Part shown: piece after piece, positions 11,389 through 22,980 of the stretch
Layout: every line of letters begins with the position of its first letter
Position numbering within the stretch: position 1 is the stretch's first letter
DNA from: Effrenium voratum
Taxonomy: Eukaryota; Sar; Dinophyceae; Suessiales; Symbiodiniaceae
DNA length: 64,000 nucleotides
Direction: 5' to 3'
Assembly (NCBI GenBank): GCA_963377175.1
Contig: CAUJNA010002868.1
Location: 334,478 to 398,477 of the forward strand
Position numbers and translations under genes: made by a program
The notes under the pieces: generated by a model
Told to the model about the DNA's origin: nothing
The model's database searches: none
The model's input: only the letters and a program-made list of their open reading frames with translations

Positions 11389-12765
11389 CTAAGTCTCCAT
11401 GTGGTACAGCCCAAGAAGATCCTTGACGGTGGAGTAGGTGGCTAGTGAGGCTGAGGCCATGGGCACGGCCTTGCACAGCTGCGCGCCGACGCCGGCGTAG
11501 AAGCCGCAGGCGCCTGCACGGCGGAAGGTCTGGCGGGCGCAGTCCACGACGCCGAGGTACTGACGCGAGCCGCCGCCAGCGCCGTCCAGCTGGAGGTTCC
11601 GGGTGAGGAGGTCCATGGGGTACGTGGCTGTGGAAGAGACGGCGCCTGCAAGGACGCCGCAGCCCAGGGAGGCTGCCATCGAGTCACCGTAGCCAGCAGC
11701 CGAGACGCGCTCCTTGGCGAGCTCGTACGTAGTAAAGTTGATGCCGAGGGAAGGGGCCTTCTCGAGACAGGCGACGCCTGCGCCGCGGTAGAGGCCGAGC
11801 GGGCCCTCGCGCTTGAGGACGTCGGAGAGGGCGGAGAGGACCGAGGGTGCTCCCTTGGAGGCGATGCCTGCGGTCTCCTTGGCCACATCCGCGCCTGGTG
11901 CGCAAATGATGCGGGTGCGGATCATGTCGAGTGGGTACACGGTGAGAATGGCCGTGCATCCCGCGAGTGAGCCTGCTGCAAAACGAGAAACGGCGCCCGA
12001 CTGGGTGGTATCGTAGGGCCTGAGGAGCGACTTGAAGACCTCAAAGGAAAGGAAAGAGATGCCCTGGGAGGGGAAGGAGCGGAGTACGTCAAGGCCATTA
12101 CCGCGAAAGAGGCCGCGGATGCCCTCCCTGCCCCAGATGTCGCGGAGCATGGCCGGGACGGAGCCCGCCAGGGCCCCACGCTGGGTGGCCGTCTGTTTCA
12201 GGATGGTCACGCGAGCGAGCGGGGCCCCCACGCTCTTGGCAATGCCGCCGGCAATGCCTCCGGCAAGAAAGATCTTGACGCGGCGGTAGGGGTCCACAAA
12301 GTCGTCGAGCACGATTTTGATGTCGCAGATGGGAGCCAGGCGCCAGTACTTGCCGCGGTTGATGGCAGCACGCGACTCGGAGGAGAGCTCGTCCACAAAG
12401 CGGTCAAAGTCGAGAGCCCCACCGTGCGCCGTCTGGAGATTCAGAAGCTCCTCCACGGCTGCACGGACAGCTGTGTCTCCACGTTCCGAGTAGAGAGCAT
12501 TCCGGGCCTTGGTCAGGTACCACTCAGGGGCTCCCTTGTCGCTAGCCTCGGCAATGGCCACCGTGTACATGTCGTGAACAAGGTACGCGAGCTCACGCTT
12601 GTCCAGCTTCCCGTCGTAGTTGGCGTCGTACGACTTGAAGATCCGCTTCAGCTCCTCACGCGGATGCCGGGGCACTCCGTGCACCGTCAAGAGCCTGTTC
12701 ACATGTTTGAGGATGGGCATCTCGGAAGCTTGCATGGCCTCTCCGACCTCGTTCAGTGTCGACAT
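11389..12765 (-). CDS. EF-hand mitochondrial carrier (SCaMC/ATP-Mg-phosphate carrier-like)
   Basis: A complete intronless gene of 458 residues for a six-helix carrier of the inner mitochondrial membrane. By family, short calcium-binding carriers exchange ATP-Mg for phosphate; some related carriers move coenzyme A. A canonical EF-hand loop lies at residues 47-58 (D-x-N-x-D-G-x-x-D-x-x-E), and a weaker half-hand LDFDRFVDE at 118-126. Three carrier repeats follow: residues about 163-250 (APLARVTILK), 258-352 (YPLDMIRTRI) and 362-452 (YPMDLLTRNL). Gate residues F241-E242-x-x-K245 and Y347-E348-x-x-K351 are visible. RGLFRGNGLDVLR matches the family. In repeat 1 the usual acidic residue after Pro-x is Ala184, and repeat 3 has a shifted basic residue, so transport could be modified. 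Bases are GC3-rich. Solute-carrier assignment is firm; the substrate is not known. Confidence 0.93.
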   Translation of the reverse strand: MSTLNEVGEAMQASEMPILKHVNRLLTVHGVPRHPREELKRIFKSYDANYDGKLDKRELAYLVHDMYTVAIAEASDKGAPEWYLTKARNALYSERGDTAVRAAVEELLNLQTAHGGALDFDRFVDELSSESRAAINRGKYWRLAPICDIKIVLDDFVDPYRRVKIFLAGGIAGGIAKSVGAPLARVTILKQTATQRGALAGSVPAMLRDIWGREGIRGLFRGNGLDVLRSFPSQGISFLSFEVFKSLLRPYDTTQSGAVSRFAAGSLAGCTAILTVYPLDMIRTRIICAPGADVAKETAGIASKGAPSVLSALSDVLKREGPLGLYRGAGVACLEKAPSLGINFTTYELAKERVSAAGYGDSMAASLGCGVLAGAVSSTATYPMDLLTRNLQLDGAGGGSRQYLGVVDCARQTFRRAGACGFYAGVGAQLCKAVPMASASLATYSTVKDLLGLYHMET

Positions 12766-12800
12766 GGCGTGTCTGCGGGTAAGAGACTAGGTCCGTTTGA
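12766..12800 (-). promoter_or_regulatory. Possible spliced-leader trans-splice acceptor
   Basis: On the minus strand a pyrimidine-rich run ends in CCCGCAG (AG at 12773-12774), 7 bases before the carrier start codon. Dinoflagellate mRNAs receive a trans-spliced leader at such sites. This is an inference; no transcript evidence is available, and a very short leader would result. Confidence 0.35.
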
Positions 12801-13329
12801 GAGAGTTTTGCTCGATGTCCCCATCATTTCTGGGACTGGCAGTGGCTATGCGCATCATGTGGGCAACCCCTCACGGTGCCCCACAGGAACATGTGCGGGC
12901 AACTGAACATTTGTTTGGCTATTCTGGCATCCGCACATGGTTTTCTCTTGTCCCCAAAAAGGTTGGAGGCAATACTCCAAGTTCGAGCAGTATTCTGAAA
13001 GCAATATTATGGCATGAACAACAGCAACCAAAATGATTCCTATGCTCCACACAACTTGGAATAGCAGATGGCGCTATCTATCGTTCCGAAATTTTTGTCA
13101 GCCCGCGTCTGCTCCGTCGTTACCATGGTGCCTTGACGACACCTCGCTTATGCGGACTGTAAATAGTTAGTTCAAGCCCAGGCCAGAGCCCATGTTTTTA
13201 TGGTTATCGAACCTGATGAGTTTGTAGGTGGATTCATCTATCAGCCTGTGCGGCCTGCGAACGGCTTTGATCTCAGCGGCTGTGATAGGCCGAAACATCA
13301 AAGGCTGAAAGGATTGAAGCGGGGATAAC

Positions 13330-13439
13330 TAGGTCCTCCAGTAGAGAGGTTAGAATAAGGGTACCCTTTTTCTGTAGTCCATTTTAGTAGGGGAACCTTC
13401 CCCCAAAAAAGGGTAAAAGGGCACTACTGGGGGACTTAG
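13330..13439 (+). mobile_element. MITE-like element, family D, copy 1
   Basis: About 110 bp bounded by AGGTCCTCCAGTAG and the inverted CTACTGGGGGACTTA. The interior carries AGAGAGGTTAGAAT and CCCCCAAAAAAGGGTAAAAG. A second copy at 33376-33502 shares ends and interior. Confidence 0.8.
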
Positions 13440-16400
13440 ATAACATGTAAACATGTTACCAGCAGAACAGAATAGGAAATCCAGGCACTACAAAGGCAAG
13501 CGGAAGGAGAACTACGGCCTATCCCAAACTCTATTTTTTGCAAGTGCCAAGATCAACATCATCCCCTGTCTATTAACGCAAACACATTAATTTACCACGG
13601 TGAAAGACGCTTGTAGCGAAAGCTGGTCAAACACATAGTATTTGCAAAACTTTGAGTTGACGGATACAACTAGGTTCATAATGTCAGTCTAAGTTCCAAC
13701 ACACCCAAGCTTGCCCTTCACATCTGCGCCTTGGTCCAAACTTATGCGTGAAAAGGTCCATGGTGCTCGGAACCCTCAATAGGAACCCTGACGATGCCCG
13801 TCTGAACCCCATGAATTCTCCGACTTTTGGGTCCAGTCGCTTTCAGTGCAGGTTGCAACAAGAGCCCAGTCAGAATGTGACCGACCATGGTTGCCACCAA
13901 GCATTGAGGCCAAGTAATTCACTAACCCTTTGACTAAAAGGGGGTCTGTTTGGAAATTGATTTCTAATCGACTTGTAGACTGCCCTAGGCATCTGGAGGA
14001 ATGACCACCTAGGTCGGCACCAGGGGTGGGCAAGGGATAGCGAGATCCTTGGAGCTGGCCCTCCGAGAATGCCTCGGACCTCCAACATGTTGAAACAATA
14101 ATCAGTCCCAAAAACCCATGTGTTTTGCTCCTGAAAAAAATGCTTGTGCCACTGTTTGAACATTCTCACCCAGCCTCCCCTTTCGTGTTTATCGGGGTCC
14201 AGGGGACGCTTGCAACAACTTTACAATCCCAACCCCTTTCATTCGCTCGTGACCCTGAGGCTGGTGCAGTGGTGACGCCAGACGCCTCGCAGCTCTCTGA
14301 AATCCAAACAGAGGGAAGGACAGGTGGCATCCACAGAAAGAGGCTTCCAAACCGTTTTCTAGAGAACATGTCCAAGAGCATGCCCACCAAAGCAGGAAAG
14401 TATGTATTTCCGGGTGTACATAGCAATATTCAGACGTATTTGTATTCACCTATATTTACTCTTATAATAGAGATTGGCACAACCGTTTGATGGTCGTACA
14501 ACCACTATAACTATGAACCATGTCCCCTGTACGTCTTGAGACAAAGAGCAACAAACTTGAAACCCACTCGGAAGACCATTTTCCCACCATCGCTAGCAAG
14601 CAATATTGCCTGTCAGCTCGTATGCCCTTTGGAGCGCGCCAGTTGCTTGGCACTCATGGAAGCAATTTCTGTTGCAAAAAGGCTGAAACACCAAGAGTCA
14701 GAGGGGACTGGACTCTGGATGCATTCCCATCGAGTTCCCGACATGGTCTCGAATTCACTCCTGGTTGTTGATCTTTCGATGATGGTGGAACAGGGGGACT
14801 CGCATTTGTTGACGCACTGAATATGGCTGACTCAAAAAGGAAAGGTTCTGCTGTAATGAAGAAAAGAGTCACTGGCTCATCCATATGTGGCACAGAAGGG
14901 GGCTTGAGGAAGAACACCATGCAGCCACAACGTCGTTTATGCCGGCAATCCAAACATGCTCATGTTGCTGTGCAAACATCTGATCATGTACAGCTTGCTG
15001 CTGAGGTCCAGAATTCTCCGCTCGGTAGTGGCATCATTGCTGCTGAAAAAGGCTCTGGATGCTGTATGTGATGTTGGAGCGTTGTCCGAGTGGGCTGCCT
15101 GGACAATCGCCGACGGATTTTTGCTGATGAAAGCTGTGAATTCACCGCTCCCCCGACTGATTGAAACAAAACTGAGAAACCTATACAGGTGTGTCGTTCT
15201 GTAGGGGACCCCTCCAAGCTGGTGGTTTTCCTTTTGGCTCTTGAACCCCGAAATATTGAGAACCTTGAAACAAAAAAACAGACCCATATGAGAAAACAAT
15301 CTGTGACCCCTTGAAGTACTTGAGTGTTCCAAGTACTGCACAGTGGATCTCGCCGTAAAAGCGCTGTGCCGCGCCAAGCGGCTTTGGGCTCTTGCCGGCT
15401 CGAGATCGAACCTGGCGGTGAAAGATTCCCGCGAGGGTCAACACCTTGAACCAACTCGAAAAGCAACCCGAGAACCTGTTCGTTTCGTAAGGGGGCCTTA
15501 GGGGACTGAAAAACAACCATTGAAATAACACAACCTGAACAAACAGTATTCAAAAAACAAGCTGTTCGCAAGGGCGCCTTAGGGGGCTGGTTGCTTTAAA
15601 GGTCGCTTCACTGCGCCAGGTGTGAAAAATACCTTTTTGTGTGCTGCTTGCTTTGCAGCCCTGGGCTCAGAAGGGGACCTCAGCATGGCCTGTCATGAAG
15701 TCTAGCCAATCAGAGGTGATGCCTTAAGGATTGCAAGTAAACAACGAAAGCCCTCTCTTCCGTCTAGCATCTGGGCTGGAAGCAGCCGTCTTCATTTATA
15801 ACCCTTCCTTTTCATCTCCCGTCTATTTCCCAGATCCCACTCCAAAAGCATTCTTAAGGATCTGGAGGGTAATGGGAGAAAGGACAACATGATGAAGGAA
15901 GAAGTCTTGTCCATCCGCTGGCCAGTTCTTTCCAGCGGTTACAAATTGATTCCCTCTTCCTTCATCATGTTCCTTCCCCTTCATTCACCGGCCATTTCTT
16001 AGGATCTAGAGGAGCCGGGTGAATCAGAGTTGGGGAAGTGATAGACGGAGAAGGGCCATTCATCTCTAGTACCAGCCCTTCCAAGTTCCTCCACCGTGCA
16101 ATTCAGCAGAATGTGTGCCTGGTTTATTCGCAAGTCAAAGTCACACGAATTCTGAAGCCTGAAGTAAGAAACCCAACGCCGCTTCCTGAATGAGCTCGCT
16201 TGAGCTCGGTTCAAGTCAAGCCTGTGTGGGTGAGAAAATAGGCTCCTTTTGGGTCTGAGACCGATGCATTCGTTACAACCCCTTTTTTGTCCCACATTGC
16301 GAGTAGGGAACATAATTCAAAGTGTGTGTGGTTTACCTGCGTCTCGGGAATCAACCACCATGGACCCCACAAATCCCTGTTGGACCACAAATGGGCCGGG

Positions 16401-16879
16401 TGAACTTGTGTGAGAACTGATCACTTCTAACATACCACTCGAAAATCGAACTTCCAAACAAATAACTCCTGAAGTGTCCTGAGAATGGCTCCCTGGTAGC
16501 AAGTGGGCAAAAACCCCTCATCCCCACAACCCTGCAAAAGGCCAATGCTCTGCGCTCGTGCCACCAATCACTACACATTTCTGCCTTTCTGCCGAAGCAC
16601 CCTTCCACAAAGCAACGTTGGTCCTCCAGTTTAAAGGAAGCCAAAAAGAACGGGTGCGGATTTATTTTGGGAATTTTGTTCGTTCTGTTTTTTTTTTTTT
16701 TTCCTGTTTTTCGTCTTGGCCAGCAAAACGTTGTATGTTACTGCAATTTCTCGCGAAATTGAGGTATGTTACACTAGGCCGCCAACATCCCCAGCATCAT
16801 TTTGCACATCCCCCGCATGTCCAACCAACATCCCCAGCATCACCAACAAATCGTGGGTTAAAACATCAAGAAAGTAGTT

Positions 16880-17665
16880 GGCGGGCTGACGGGTTCGAAA
16901 AAATGATGATTCAACTAGGAGGGCTTCAATCCCTATAAAATATCTAAAAGCAGCGGGGGGGTTGGGGGTGGCGGCACCCCCCCATGATGTTTAAAGAAGT
17001 GATGATTCAAATAGGAGGGCATTTCAATCCCTATAAAGTCTAAAAAGTAGCCGGGGTTGGGGGGGGGGGGCAGCCCCCCCCCATGATGTTTGAAGAAGTG
17101 ATGATTCACATAGGCGTGCAGAAAGTCTAAAAAGTAGCGGGGGGCGGCAGCCCCTGCCATGATGTTCGAAGAAGTGATGATTCAAATAGGGGTGCAATTA
17201 AATCTCTGTAGGAAATCCAAAAAGTCGCCGGGGGGTTGGGGGGGGCGGTAGCCCCCCCAATGATGTTTGAAGAATCCTCTGTATGCAAAAAATCCGAAAA
17301 GTAGCGGGTTCGGGGGAGGCGGCAGCCCCCCCCCCCCATGATGTTCGAAAAAGTGATGATTCAAGCAGGGGTGAATGATTCAAGAGGTTGGCGGGGGTGG
17401 CATCCCCTATGATGCTCGAATAAGTGGTATACATACAGACATGCGTAGATTACATAAAAAGTCGTATTTTACAGCATTTCTTCACGAATTTGGATGTTCG
17501 AAAAAGTGATGATTCAAGCAGGGGTGCAAAGATTCAAGAAAGGGTAGCAGGGGTGCAAAGATTCAAGAAAGGGTGCGATAGAAAATAAAAAGCAGCCGGG
17601 GCGTTGGGGGGGGGGGGGGTGGCTTCCCTATGATGTTCGAAGAAGTGCATACATACAAAAACACA
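16880..17665. repeat. Degenerate tandem array, unit about 100 bp
   Basis: Six or more units each combine ATGATGTTTGAAGAAGTGAT, a TTCAAATAGG-like segment, TCTAAAAAGTAGC and a G-run followed by GGCAGCCCCC. Unit length varies with the G/C tracts. Proline- and histidine-rich frames on the minus strand repeat with the array and are not genes. Confidence 0.85.
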
Positions 17666-17734
17666 CACACATGCAGAATATAAAGAACACTTGCGGAGAG
17701 GAACTGGTGTTGCTGAGGATGCGAGAAGCCAAAG

Positions 17735-17875
17735 CAATGAAAGGGTGCAAAAGCCAAAAAGAGAGGAACTGGGAATGCAAAGGATGCGAAAAGCCAAAGC
17801 CAAAAAGCCACCAAAAGCTGCAAGCCAAGAAGCCGAGAAGCCAAAAAGCCAAAAGCGAAAAAACAAATATGAAAA
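17735..17875 (+). repeat. AAGCC-type short repeat, copy 1
   Basis: A run of AAGCCAAAAAGCC / AAGCCAAGAAGCCGAG units of about 10 bp. The same composition recurs at 34821-34950, where the array is purer. Confidence 0.8.
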
Positions 17876-18458
17876 ACAAAAAAACAACTTAAAACAATAC
17901 CCCGCCAAAAGAAACTAAGACCACTTTGGGGGTCCCGCTATCTTGACAGGCATGTGTCTTTTTTCCTCAAAATAGTGGAACCCTCAAAATGGGTGGTTTC
18001 CTCTTGGTTTCCATTCCATACACAACCATCTTAAAAAGGCTACCGAGCCTCAAAAAACCCATGTATGCCAGGTTTGTTTGGGTAAATGTGGTAAATCTTA
18101 CTCCACACCGACCGGGTAAAAAACAAAAAAATCCCCACGTGCCTCCAGGGCGCTGCTTCTGTGCTCGGGTGGCACCGAGACCGCGCCTGCCCGAAACCCC
18201 CGAAGTCCGGAGCCCCACGAAACCGGCCCAAGCAGAGTGGCCATGGGTCATGGAGTCTACGTCGAGCCATTTTGGGGCGGAACACCCACCCATTTTGAGG
18301 TTCACCAGGGGTTTCCCGGGTTTTGAGCCACAGCCAAATGTTGGAGGGCAAAAAGGGCAGGGAATGCCAAAAACGTCTTCACAGATTCCGTGATCTGAAA
18401 TGGGTAGGGCATACAGGAATGTGAGCGGGTTTCGAAAACTGAGCGTCGCGGGACTTAC

Positions 18459-18770
18459 TCGGATGCTTCCGCTCGACCTCGTGCGCATTTCAGATTCGAC
18501 CATTGCAATACAAAGCTAGCTTGCCCAGGAGCTTCGGAAGCCATGCAGTGAAGTCTTTTGGCCCTTGGCAGTCTGAACCAGATCGCAGGCACTCTGCTTG
18601 GAGCGCTACGCTTCCTGTCTCGGGCCATGGGACCAGGGGCTTTCACGGGCCAGCGCAAACCGTGTACTATGTGCTCGGAAGCGCGACGTGGGCGTTGAAA
18701 GACCCTGGCACATGTCCTGGTACTTGTAGTGACGGAAGCAGCAGCATCCACTTCGCCGCAGGTTGCATCC
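18459..18770 (-). CDS. Candidate exon with strong splice signals (unknown protein)
   Basis: On the minus strand the textbook acceptor TTTCTTTTGCAG precedes a 312-nt open stretch, and the donor GTAAGT follows it. The frame reads about 103 residues starting DATCGEVDAAASVTTS, then a basic middle (RPRRASEH, ARDRKRSAPSR, RLPRAKRLH). No domain is recognised. The quality of both splice sites is the main support. It could belong to the scattered minus-strand gene further right or to a separate gene upstream of the carrier. Other frames contain early stops. Confidence 0.5.
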
Positions 18771-19112
18771 CTGCAAAAGAAACTTCCTGTCCCATGTGAC
18801 GCTGTCCTTGAGACACGTCGTTCAAGCTTACAGTGAGTTCTGAGGGTATGCAAGCTCACATACAACCAAGCTAGGCTGATCAAATGTTGCATGAGTCACA
18901 TCTCTGAATACATATTATATGGTGTATATATATATAATATATGTATGTATGTAACCTGCATACAACCTGAACGCTTCTCTGAAAATGAATTAATGTATGT
19001 GCTCAAGTTTCAATTGGCCGCCGCAAAACAAAGCGTGCCATTTGGAATCCGCTGGACAACCGACACCCAGCTTTCACTTGAGTGGAGTGGCCCTTATTTG
19101 TTTTAGAAGCTG

Positions 19113-19210
19113 GCAAATGGTACCATTTTGGGGTAGGCGCACCACCCATTTTAGTCTATTTTAGTGGGGATTGGGATGTTCACTGGGGGTACGGGATTTT
19201 GACCCATGGC
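19113..19210 (+). mobile_element. MITE-like element, family C (5' truncated)
   Basis: It shares TACCATTTTGGGGTAGG, TTTTAGTGGGGATTGGGATG and TTCACTGGGGGTACGG with the other copies, and ends TTTTGACCCATGG. The left terminus GTGGGTCAA of full copies is missing here. Confidence 0.75.
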
Positions 19211-20110
19211 AATATGATATGATTCATATGTCTTTCCTTTTTAGGGTGGCTTGAAAGTGTAATCAAACAGAACCCAACAAAATGGTCCATTCTCGATGAA
19301 TCATAATTCAACCTGAAATAAGGAAGTCCAAAGAAAAGGCACCTTTGTCATAGGGCACACCCTGGTAGTTGAAGCTGCCCTAATTCGCCAAGTGTTTTCA
19401 AAGTACCGCCAAACTTGCCAAAGACAAACAGTTGAAGAGGGGTATAAGTTGCAACTGGGCGGGCGCTTTGGTTGACATCATTTGCCTGGAGATTTCTGTC
19501 CCAGAACTGCAAACCGCACCTCCCGCATGGGCTCGGGGAATGCTGCTGCTGCGTCCTGTGGGCTCGGCTGTGCTTTGGGACGTTCTCGGGGCTTCCAGGC
19601 GAGTCGTAGGCTGATGACGAGGGCTTGCTGTCCGGGCAAGGAACGCCGTTGGGGCTCTAGACGAACTGCCGAGCAAATGAGCCAAACCAAAAAGAGCCTT
19701 GAGGCTGAACCTGGGGTCGACGGGGAATATAAGTTGCCCGTGGCCATTGGGAAAGCTGCGAGCCAGTTACCTATGTCGTTTGGAAATGTCGAAATGGGTA
19801 TTGTCAATGGCCCCGTAATCCTTCAAGCATACCCTTGTGAAATCTTTCAAAAACAAAACCTAGTACACTAAAATAGACAAAACCACGACTTAAATGCAGC
19901 GTCAGCCCTCGAAACAAGCACACATCAAATGGCCTAGTGCATTAGAGTAATCCAGGACTGAAACAGGGTTGCGCATACATATTTTGTATATACATACTAC
20001 GCCCTCGCAAACATCACCCCACCTGCAACAAATTTCAACATCCCAAAGGTGCTGCTTTGATCACAATTCAGCCCAAAAGACCGTGTAGTACCCTGAAAAC
20101 CCTTGACAGT

Positions 20111-20227
20111 GTGGCCATGGGTCCAAATCCCGTACCCCCAGTGAACATCCCAATCCCCACTAAAATAGGTTCTAAAATGGGTGGTGCACCTACCCCAAAA
20201 TGGTACCATTGGTCTTGACCCACAGCC
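20111..20227 (-). mobile_element. MITE-like element, family C (full length)
   Basis: Reverse orientation copy of about 117 bp. It runs from GGCCATGGGTC through CCCAGTGAACATCCCAATCC to TTGACCCACAGCC, so the outer ends carry GGGTC/GACCC inverted repeats. It pairs with 19113-19210 as a large inverted repeat. Confidence 0.8.
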
Positions 20228-21654
20228 GTGTGACCCTGTGAAGCAAAAAAATGAAAACAAGAGCTCCCCGCCTCTCCGGGAAGCCTGCGTCGCGGAGGCC
20301 TGGCGACATCTCTCAAAAACGTGGGGCTGTGAATACCTCCTTCGCTTCAAAGACTCATGTCTGACTTGTCGCTTTTGGGTCATAGGATGCTTCGTTTCAA
20401 GGACTCGCTGTCGTTGTGTTGGGCTGTTGTTGCCCCTTTTCCATTCCAATTCCAGTAGTTGCTGCGTCATTTGAAATCTTGGCGCCCCAAAAACCCACTG
20501 CAAAAACCTGAAACGGCGGCTGCGCCAAGCCCCTACAACCTTCCTATTCTGGTTTTATTTTTCCTCAAGGGCAAACCAACCCGCGGTTGCCCGGCCGGCG
20601 GGCTGCTGGCACGCGGGCTCGGGCGGCCGGAGCGCTCCAGCCTCGGCTTTTCGACGGCTGATGTTGCAAATGACAAAACATCTGCACACCTGCAAGAAGT
20701 GCCCGTGATGCAGTGATGCCCGAAAACATGTCAAATGGCCCTTGGGCACATTTTCGGTATCAAAGGGCTCTCCAGGCAGCTAAGGAAAGCAGCGACCAGA
20801 CGTGTATGCTGACAACCGGATCAGCACTGCCCCCTGTCGATCGCAAGTCGAGACCCTGGTAGATGAGGCCGCGCTAGCGTTTGCCCGACTAGCTTGCACA
20901 TGGTGCTCTTGGCTCCCTTGCAAACCCTAGGTCGGTGTCATTCGCAAATTACCATAGAGTATCTCACAGTACGCAGGAACTCCCCTTTGGCAAACCACAC
21001 ACTCCCGGATTCATTGAGGTATGGCACCCTGACCCTAGGTGTTTTGGACAACTCGATGTCAGTGGTGAATGAGCAAATGAAACCGGTGGAATCTTACCCA
21101 CACTGACCTGGACCTATGGAACTAAGGTGACAAAGCCAAGATGGTCATATGGATGAAGCTTGCCGGCTCCATAGGTGTAAGTCCCCCGATTCCAGGGTCG
21201 TATCTTGCTCAGCGATGTTTCGCAAGTTCAGGGAATGTGTATGTCTTTCTTTGAGGATACCCCTCTTGTGGGTAAGGGACACCAAAAGGAAACCAAAGAT
21301 TTCGGGGGCTCCCATTCCTAAAAAATGACACTCACGTCGATCGGCCAGGATTTTCCCACAAAATAAATCAGGCCTGATGAACACGGAGAATTGGGACCTG
21401 CAACATGCAGTGATAGCGTTAAAAGCACAGTCGGCTCTTAGCCGCTCTTAGCGCATTCTCCCGATACACACGCAAGGTCGACCCCGAATGAATCAAGCTG
21501 GTGGAAATCTTGGAAGGCTACCCAAAAAGTCAAAGACTCCCTCCCAGCGGGTACGCGAAGCCCTACAAACCCTGCCCGAAATTCGAAGCCCAACCCGCCA
21601 TTCGACCACATCCCGCGCAGCCACTGATCACTGGGTTCCCAACTGGGGAGCTAC

Positions 21655-21690
21655 CGGCGCGCGCTCGCAGGGCCGCAGCTCCAAATAGGC
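21655..21690 (-). CDS. Possible micro-exon
   Basis: On the minus strand CGCGAG|GCC starts a 36-nt GC-rich frame (AYLELRPCERAP) ending at a GTAGCT donor, phase 0 at both ends like the candidate exons at 22607-22657 and 22830-22895. It is very short, so this is weak. Confidence 0.22.
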
Positions 21691-22606
21691 CTCGCGAATT
21701 TCGGGGATCCCAGAGTCCAACATGGCACCTGAAGATTTAAGTGCGTGTTTTTTTTTTTTTTACAATAATTCCAACAGCTGAATTAAGAATTGGCTCCCCA
21801 AGTAAAGAATCTTTGTCATGGTGAGCTCGTTATGCCCCCCGGTGAGTTCGAGAGTTGATGCCAACCAAAAATACATCTCGCGGCCATGATCCTCGGGTCT
21901 GTCTCAAAAGTGAGGGACTCGTTTTGGGATGGTTTGAAGAGGAACCATGAGCCAGCTGCCCCATTACACCCACTTGGGGTCATGGGAAAACCAGTTGGGA
22001 GAAGCCCCGATCGGTTTGGACAGAGCAAAGCGCCATTTTGAGATCACAGGAGGGGTGGTCCTGACTGCTTGACGGGTCAGTCGCCTGCCTCCCACGCTTC
22101 CCCCACAGATAAAATGAAAAGTCATGGCTTGAATGCATCCCAAGGCCCGTTTTTGACGGCCATGGCAAGTGCAGACATGCTTAGCAGTGATAGCACTCAC
22201 TCAATAGCGTCCTTGCGGAAACACCAGCAGCTATAGCTAAAGCCACCACATACTGAGTTGGATTTGTCACTTTAAGCTAATTCTCTTGAAGCTCGGCCAA
22301 GTCGCGACACGAAGCTTGCAAATCTCCAACGTCCCCGTCTTGCCCCCATAGGCGCTTGGAGCCTCCAGAAAAACTTGTTTGCAGCAAAGTCGCCAAATAT
22401 GGTTTGCCTCAGGCAACTGCTGAAACGCGGAAAGGTAATCTCAGTCTAAACGCGCCGCAGCCCGCCTCACAGGCTGAGGAGAAGAGGACCCGGGAGTAGG
22501 CCTGGCGTAGACGGGCCGCATATCAATGGGTCTGTCTTTTGAGGTTACAAACCCACATTGCTTGCAGTCCACTTTCCATGCAACCCGTGCGGCGCGTTCT
22601 TCACGC

Positions 22607-22657
22607 CTCCAGCGTCTGCAGCCAGGTGCGAGCCGCCGTGCTGTGCTCCTGTAGTTC
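22607..22657 (-). CDS. Candidate coiled-coil-like exon
   Basis: On the minus strand AG|GAA opens 17 codons (ELQEHSTAARTWLQTLE) ending at GAG before a GC donor. It is phase 0 at both ends, so it joins the exon at 22830-22895 in frame across a 172-nt GA-AG intron. Reading straight on would hit a stop two codons later, so it could alternatively be the last exon. The sequence is amphipathic and helix-like; no family is recognised. Confidence 0.42.
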
Positions 22658-22829
22658 CTCTGCGAACATTGGCACACAAATCGGCCGGCTTCTGCCAGGA
22701 TTGATGGACATCCACCCGCTTCCTCTCGGCGTAGGAACGAACTTTGTTCTATGCCCCTCCAAAACCCCAACTCTTTGTTTCAGCTGGGGATGCGTTTTCA
22801 GCCCGCATCCGTCCATCCGTCCATCCGTC

Positions 22830-22895
22830 CTCCATCTCCCGGTGAATGGCGTCCAGCAAAGCCTGGCCGGCCCCGGGCAGGCGGCAGCCCAAGTC
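22830..22895 (-). CDS. Candidate repeat-unit exon
   Basis: On the minus strand CTTGCAG|G opens 22 codons, DLGCRLPGAGQALLDAIHREME, closing at GAG before a GA donor. Both ends are phase 0. The pattern DL..RLPG.....(2-6)..E resembles the candidate exons at 42224-42295 and 35395-35472, suggesting a protein made of units with one unit per exon. A family-B element lies 86 bp away inside the upstream intron (22981-23148). Confidence 0.42.
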
Positions 22896-22980
22896 CTGCA
22901 AGGAGCGGCTTCGCAGCAGGCACCAGCCGTGCACGAAGTTCCGTTGAAAAAGGCTCCAACTAAGACTCACTTCCTGAGTG

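Larger units (their letters stand above)
12801..18458. other. Repeat-rich stretch upstream of the carrier gene
   Basis: It holds a family-D element (13330-13439), the G-rich tandem array (16880-17665) and an AAGCC repeat (about 17735-17875). A minus-strand Cys-rich frame near 16545-16640 (motif RCFVEGCFGRKAEMC) is the only coding-looking stretch and is too weak to call. Otherwise I see no gene. Confidence 0.4.
18771..21654. other. Repeat-containing stretch, no confident gene
   Basis: It carries an AT microsatellite (about 18908-18955) and two oppositely oriented family-C elements (19113-19210 and 20111-20227), which frame about 900 bp. Within that frame, GC-rich sequence at 19500-19650 has no convincing frame. 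A GC-rich minus-strand spot at about 20590-20650 could be a short Pro/Arg-rich exon but is unsupported. Confidence 0.4.

Noticed and set aside
11442..12422. Alternate-frame open frames inside the carrier gene
   Set aside because: Shadows of a GC-rich gene; the 458-residue frame has all domain motifs.
14956..15204. Hydrophobic plus-strand frame (RSVVASLLLKKALDAV)
   Set aside because: No splice edges and no GC3 bias; the opposite strand is also open.
16933..17434. Pro/His-rich minus-strand frames
   Set aside because: They repeat in step with the 100-bp tandem array and G/C runs.
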